Assembly: GCA_027624035.1 (NCBI GenBank)
Contig: JAQBUI010000002.1
Coordinates: 60,255-124,254, forward strand
Source of the DNA: Pseudomonadota bacterium
GTDB taxonomy: Bacteria; Pseudomonadota; Gammaproteobacteria; Pseudomonadales; Azotimanducaceae
DNA length: 64,000 nucleotides
Reading direction: 5' to 3'
Positions 62,866-64,000 of the stretch are shown piece by piece; within the stretch, counting starts at the first letter, position 1; each line of letters begins with the position of its first letter. A program made the translations under genes and the position numbers. A model generated the notes under the pieces. The model searched no databases and was not told the DNA's origin. It saw only the letters and a list, made by a program, of their open reading frames with translations.

Positions 62866-64000
62866 ATGGCCCATGCTGCGATCACCGTACCGACGCTAGA
62901 CCCGGAATCTGCATTTTCGACGCGCCAGCCTGCCGCGCTGGAGCCGCTGCCCACCACCCGGGACCAGGACCTGCCGGGAGCGAACAAGCCAGGTCTGACG
63001 AAGCAGGAAATCGAACACTTTCGGGAGTTCGGTTATGTGATCAAGCGGGGGCTCATATCGCCGGACACTTTCAGCGACATCATTGATCTGTGGTGGCAGC
63101 AGCCACCGGTGCTGGCGGCCGGCCTGAAACGTGATGACCCGGGTTCCTGGAAGACGCCCGGCCGTCACTGGCCGCAGGAGAACCGCTGGGGTCTGGCGCA
63201 CAACTGGATGGGCCATGGACCGTGGCCGGGCCCCGATGACCCTCGTAATGGTGCAGACACAGGAGAGCGGGTCGGCCGGCTGCCCTATAGGCTGACCCGC
63301 GACATTGGTAATGACGTCTGGCGCTGGCATGGCATCGGCCATGATCCAGAGTTCGTTAACGCCACCTCGGCACACCCCGCCGTCCTGAATATGGCCGAAC
63401 TATTGATGGGTGGCCCGGTGAAGCGTCCACGGCGCAATCGAGGGCTCTACTCGATCTTTCCACGGGATGCGGATTATCCGCCGACCAGGCTGGGTCCTCA
63501 CATGGATCAGAACATGACAGAGATGATTGTGGTCACCTATCTGGAGGACGTTCCGCCCCGAAGCGGCGGCTTTACCATCTACCCAACCTCCGCCCAGCGC
63601 CTCTACCCGACCTCCGAGCAGGCCATGAACTGGCTCGCGACGGATGCTTCACGGGTCGCAATGGATGACATCAAGGCACACGTTCAGCCCGTCGAGTTCT
63701 GTGGCAAGGCCGGTGACGTCCTGTTCTGCCACGGCCTGACGGTGCATTCCGCCGGCATCCACGAGGGCTCCGGTATTCGCATGGCGGTCATCCAGGATTT
63801 CAATCGGGTCCGGGCCCGCAGCCATATGCGCTGGACCGCTGCCGGCAAGCACGGCGGCCCCAGGGTGAACTGCGACATGGATGGCATCATCGCCTTCCCT
63901 ATGGATGGCGACGATGATCCGTCGGACGGCATGCGTGAAGTGACCAATCAATGGATCATGGACGTGAACGAATTTGTGCTGGACAAGGCACCCCCCGGCC
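62866..64000 (+). CDS. Phytanoyl-CoA dioxygenase (PhyH) family protein, 3' end beyond window
   Basis: At least 378 codons from ATG 62866 (GGAGAG upstream), open to the right edge. Fe(II)/2-oxoglutarate-dependent oxygenase of the PhyH fold: an N-terminal QEIEHFREFGYVIKRGLIS, the metal ligands in LGPHMDQNMTEM (H-x-D) and the distal His in FCHGLTVHSAGIH, then GIRMAVIQDFNR with the 2-oxoglutarate Arg. Such enzymes hydroxylate fatty acyl-CoAs, ectoine or secondary metabolites. The substrate is unknown. Located behind the Gfo/Idh gene. Confidence 0.88.
   Translation, partial: MAHAAITVPTLDPESAFSTRQPAALEPLPTTRDQDLPGANKPGLTKQEIEHFREFGYVIKRGLISPDTFSDIIDLWWQQPPVLAAGLKRDDPGSWKTPGRHWPQENRWGLAHNWMGHGPWPGPDDPRNGADTGERVGRLPYRLTRDIGNDVWRWHGIGHDPEFVNATSAHPAVLNMAELLMGGPVKRPRRNRGLYSIFPRDADYPPTRLGPHMDQNMTEMIVVTYLEDVPPRSGGFTIYPTSAQRLYPTSEQAMNWLATDASRVAMDDIKAHVQPVEFCGKAGDVLFCHGLTVHSAGIHEGSGIRMAVIQDFNRVRARSHMRWTAAGKHGGPRVNCDMDGIIAFPMDGDDDPSDGMREVTNQWIMDVNEFVLDKAPPG

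Overview
The window is GC-rich, densely packed bacterial chromosome with about 46 supportable protein genes on both strands and no rRNA, tRNA, CRISPR array or phage structural gene that I can see. The mix suggests an aerobic or facultative heterotrophic proteobacterium, most likely a gammaproteobacterium of marine or similar origin: pyruvate:ferredoxin oxidoreductase, CoA ligase and CoA transferase, Baeyer-Villiger monooxygenase, many SDRs, cyclase-family hydrolases, CRTAC1/TPR proteins, phytanoyl-CoA dioxygenase and a REP-like palindrome. That assignment is inference. No gene in the window looks like a DNA-binding transcription regulator.

Layout. 1-9.5 kb: nifJ (cut by the left edge), an MFS carrier, a small membrane protein, a VIT-family iron/manganese carrier, an acyl-CoA ligase, a nitroreductase, a five-copy 24-bp tandem repeat and a DDE-transposase-like protein whose catalytic triad appears to be lost. 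9.6-13.3 kb: a two-gene, ATGA-coupled glycan module. Its first gene fuses a SAM methyltransferase, TPRs and a glycosyltransferase; the second fuses a PAPS sulfotransferase to a GT29 sialyltransferase-like domain. This is the most unusual system in the window. 13.3-27.7 kb: an unknown protein, a CpdA-like phosphodiesterase, a DUF3604 protein with a rifampicin-phosphotransferase-like PEP-utilising protein, a family III CoA transferase, a frameshifted peptide-binding protein, a carboxylesterase, an acyl-CoA carboxyltransferase and a decayed second esterase. Copies of an ~87-bp repeat lie in the gaps (one at 14.1 kb, two at 21.4 kb, three inverted at 27.4 kb).

27.7-41.5 kb: a PspA-like coiled coil behind two palindromic sites, SDRs, a heterodimeric ABC exporter with a small lipoprotein, an acetoacetate-decarboxylase-like protein, a dual-specificity phosphatase, a YdcF-like protein, a HbpS/GlcG-like protein and a Baeyer-Villiger monooxygenase. 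41.5-47.6 kb: a catabolic cluster with an OtnK-like acid-sugar kinase, a class II aldolase/OtnC-like enzyme, a SnoaL-like protein, two paralogous cyclase-family hydrolases and a NagD-like phosphatase. The kinase and aldolase are predicted to convert a 3-oxo-tetronate to a triose phosphate plus CO2.

47.6-64 kb: a CBS-domain protein, an AT-richer orphan gene, a SWIM-SNF2 helicase, a coupled CRTAC1-like/TPR pair, a TPP enzyme, a secreted unknown protein coupled to a D-aminoacylase-type amidohydrolase, a disrupted small gene, a Pmp3/YqaE peptide gene, a methyltransferase, a Gfo/Idh/MocA oxidoreductase and a phytanoyl-CoA dioxygenase cut by the right edge.

Short tandem duplications sit immediately after several stop codons (29.6, 39.0, 41.5 and 43.9 kb), a recurring local signature. 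All functional calls rest on motif recognition by eye, without database searches.
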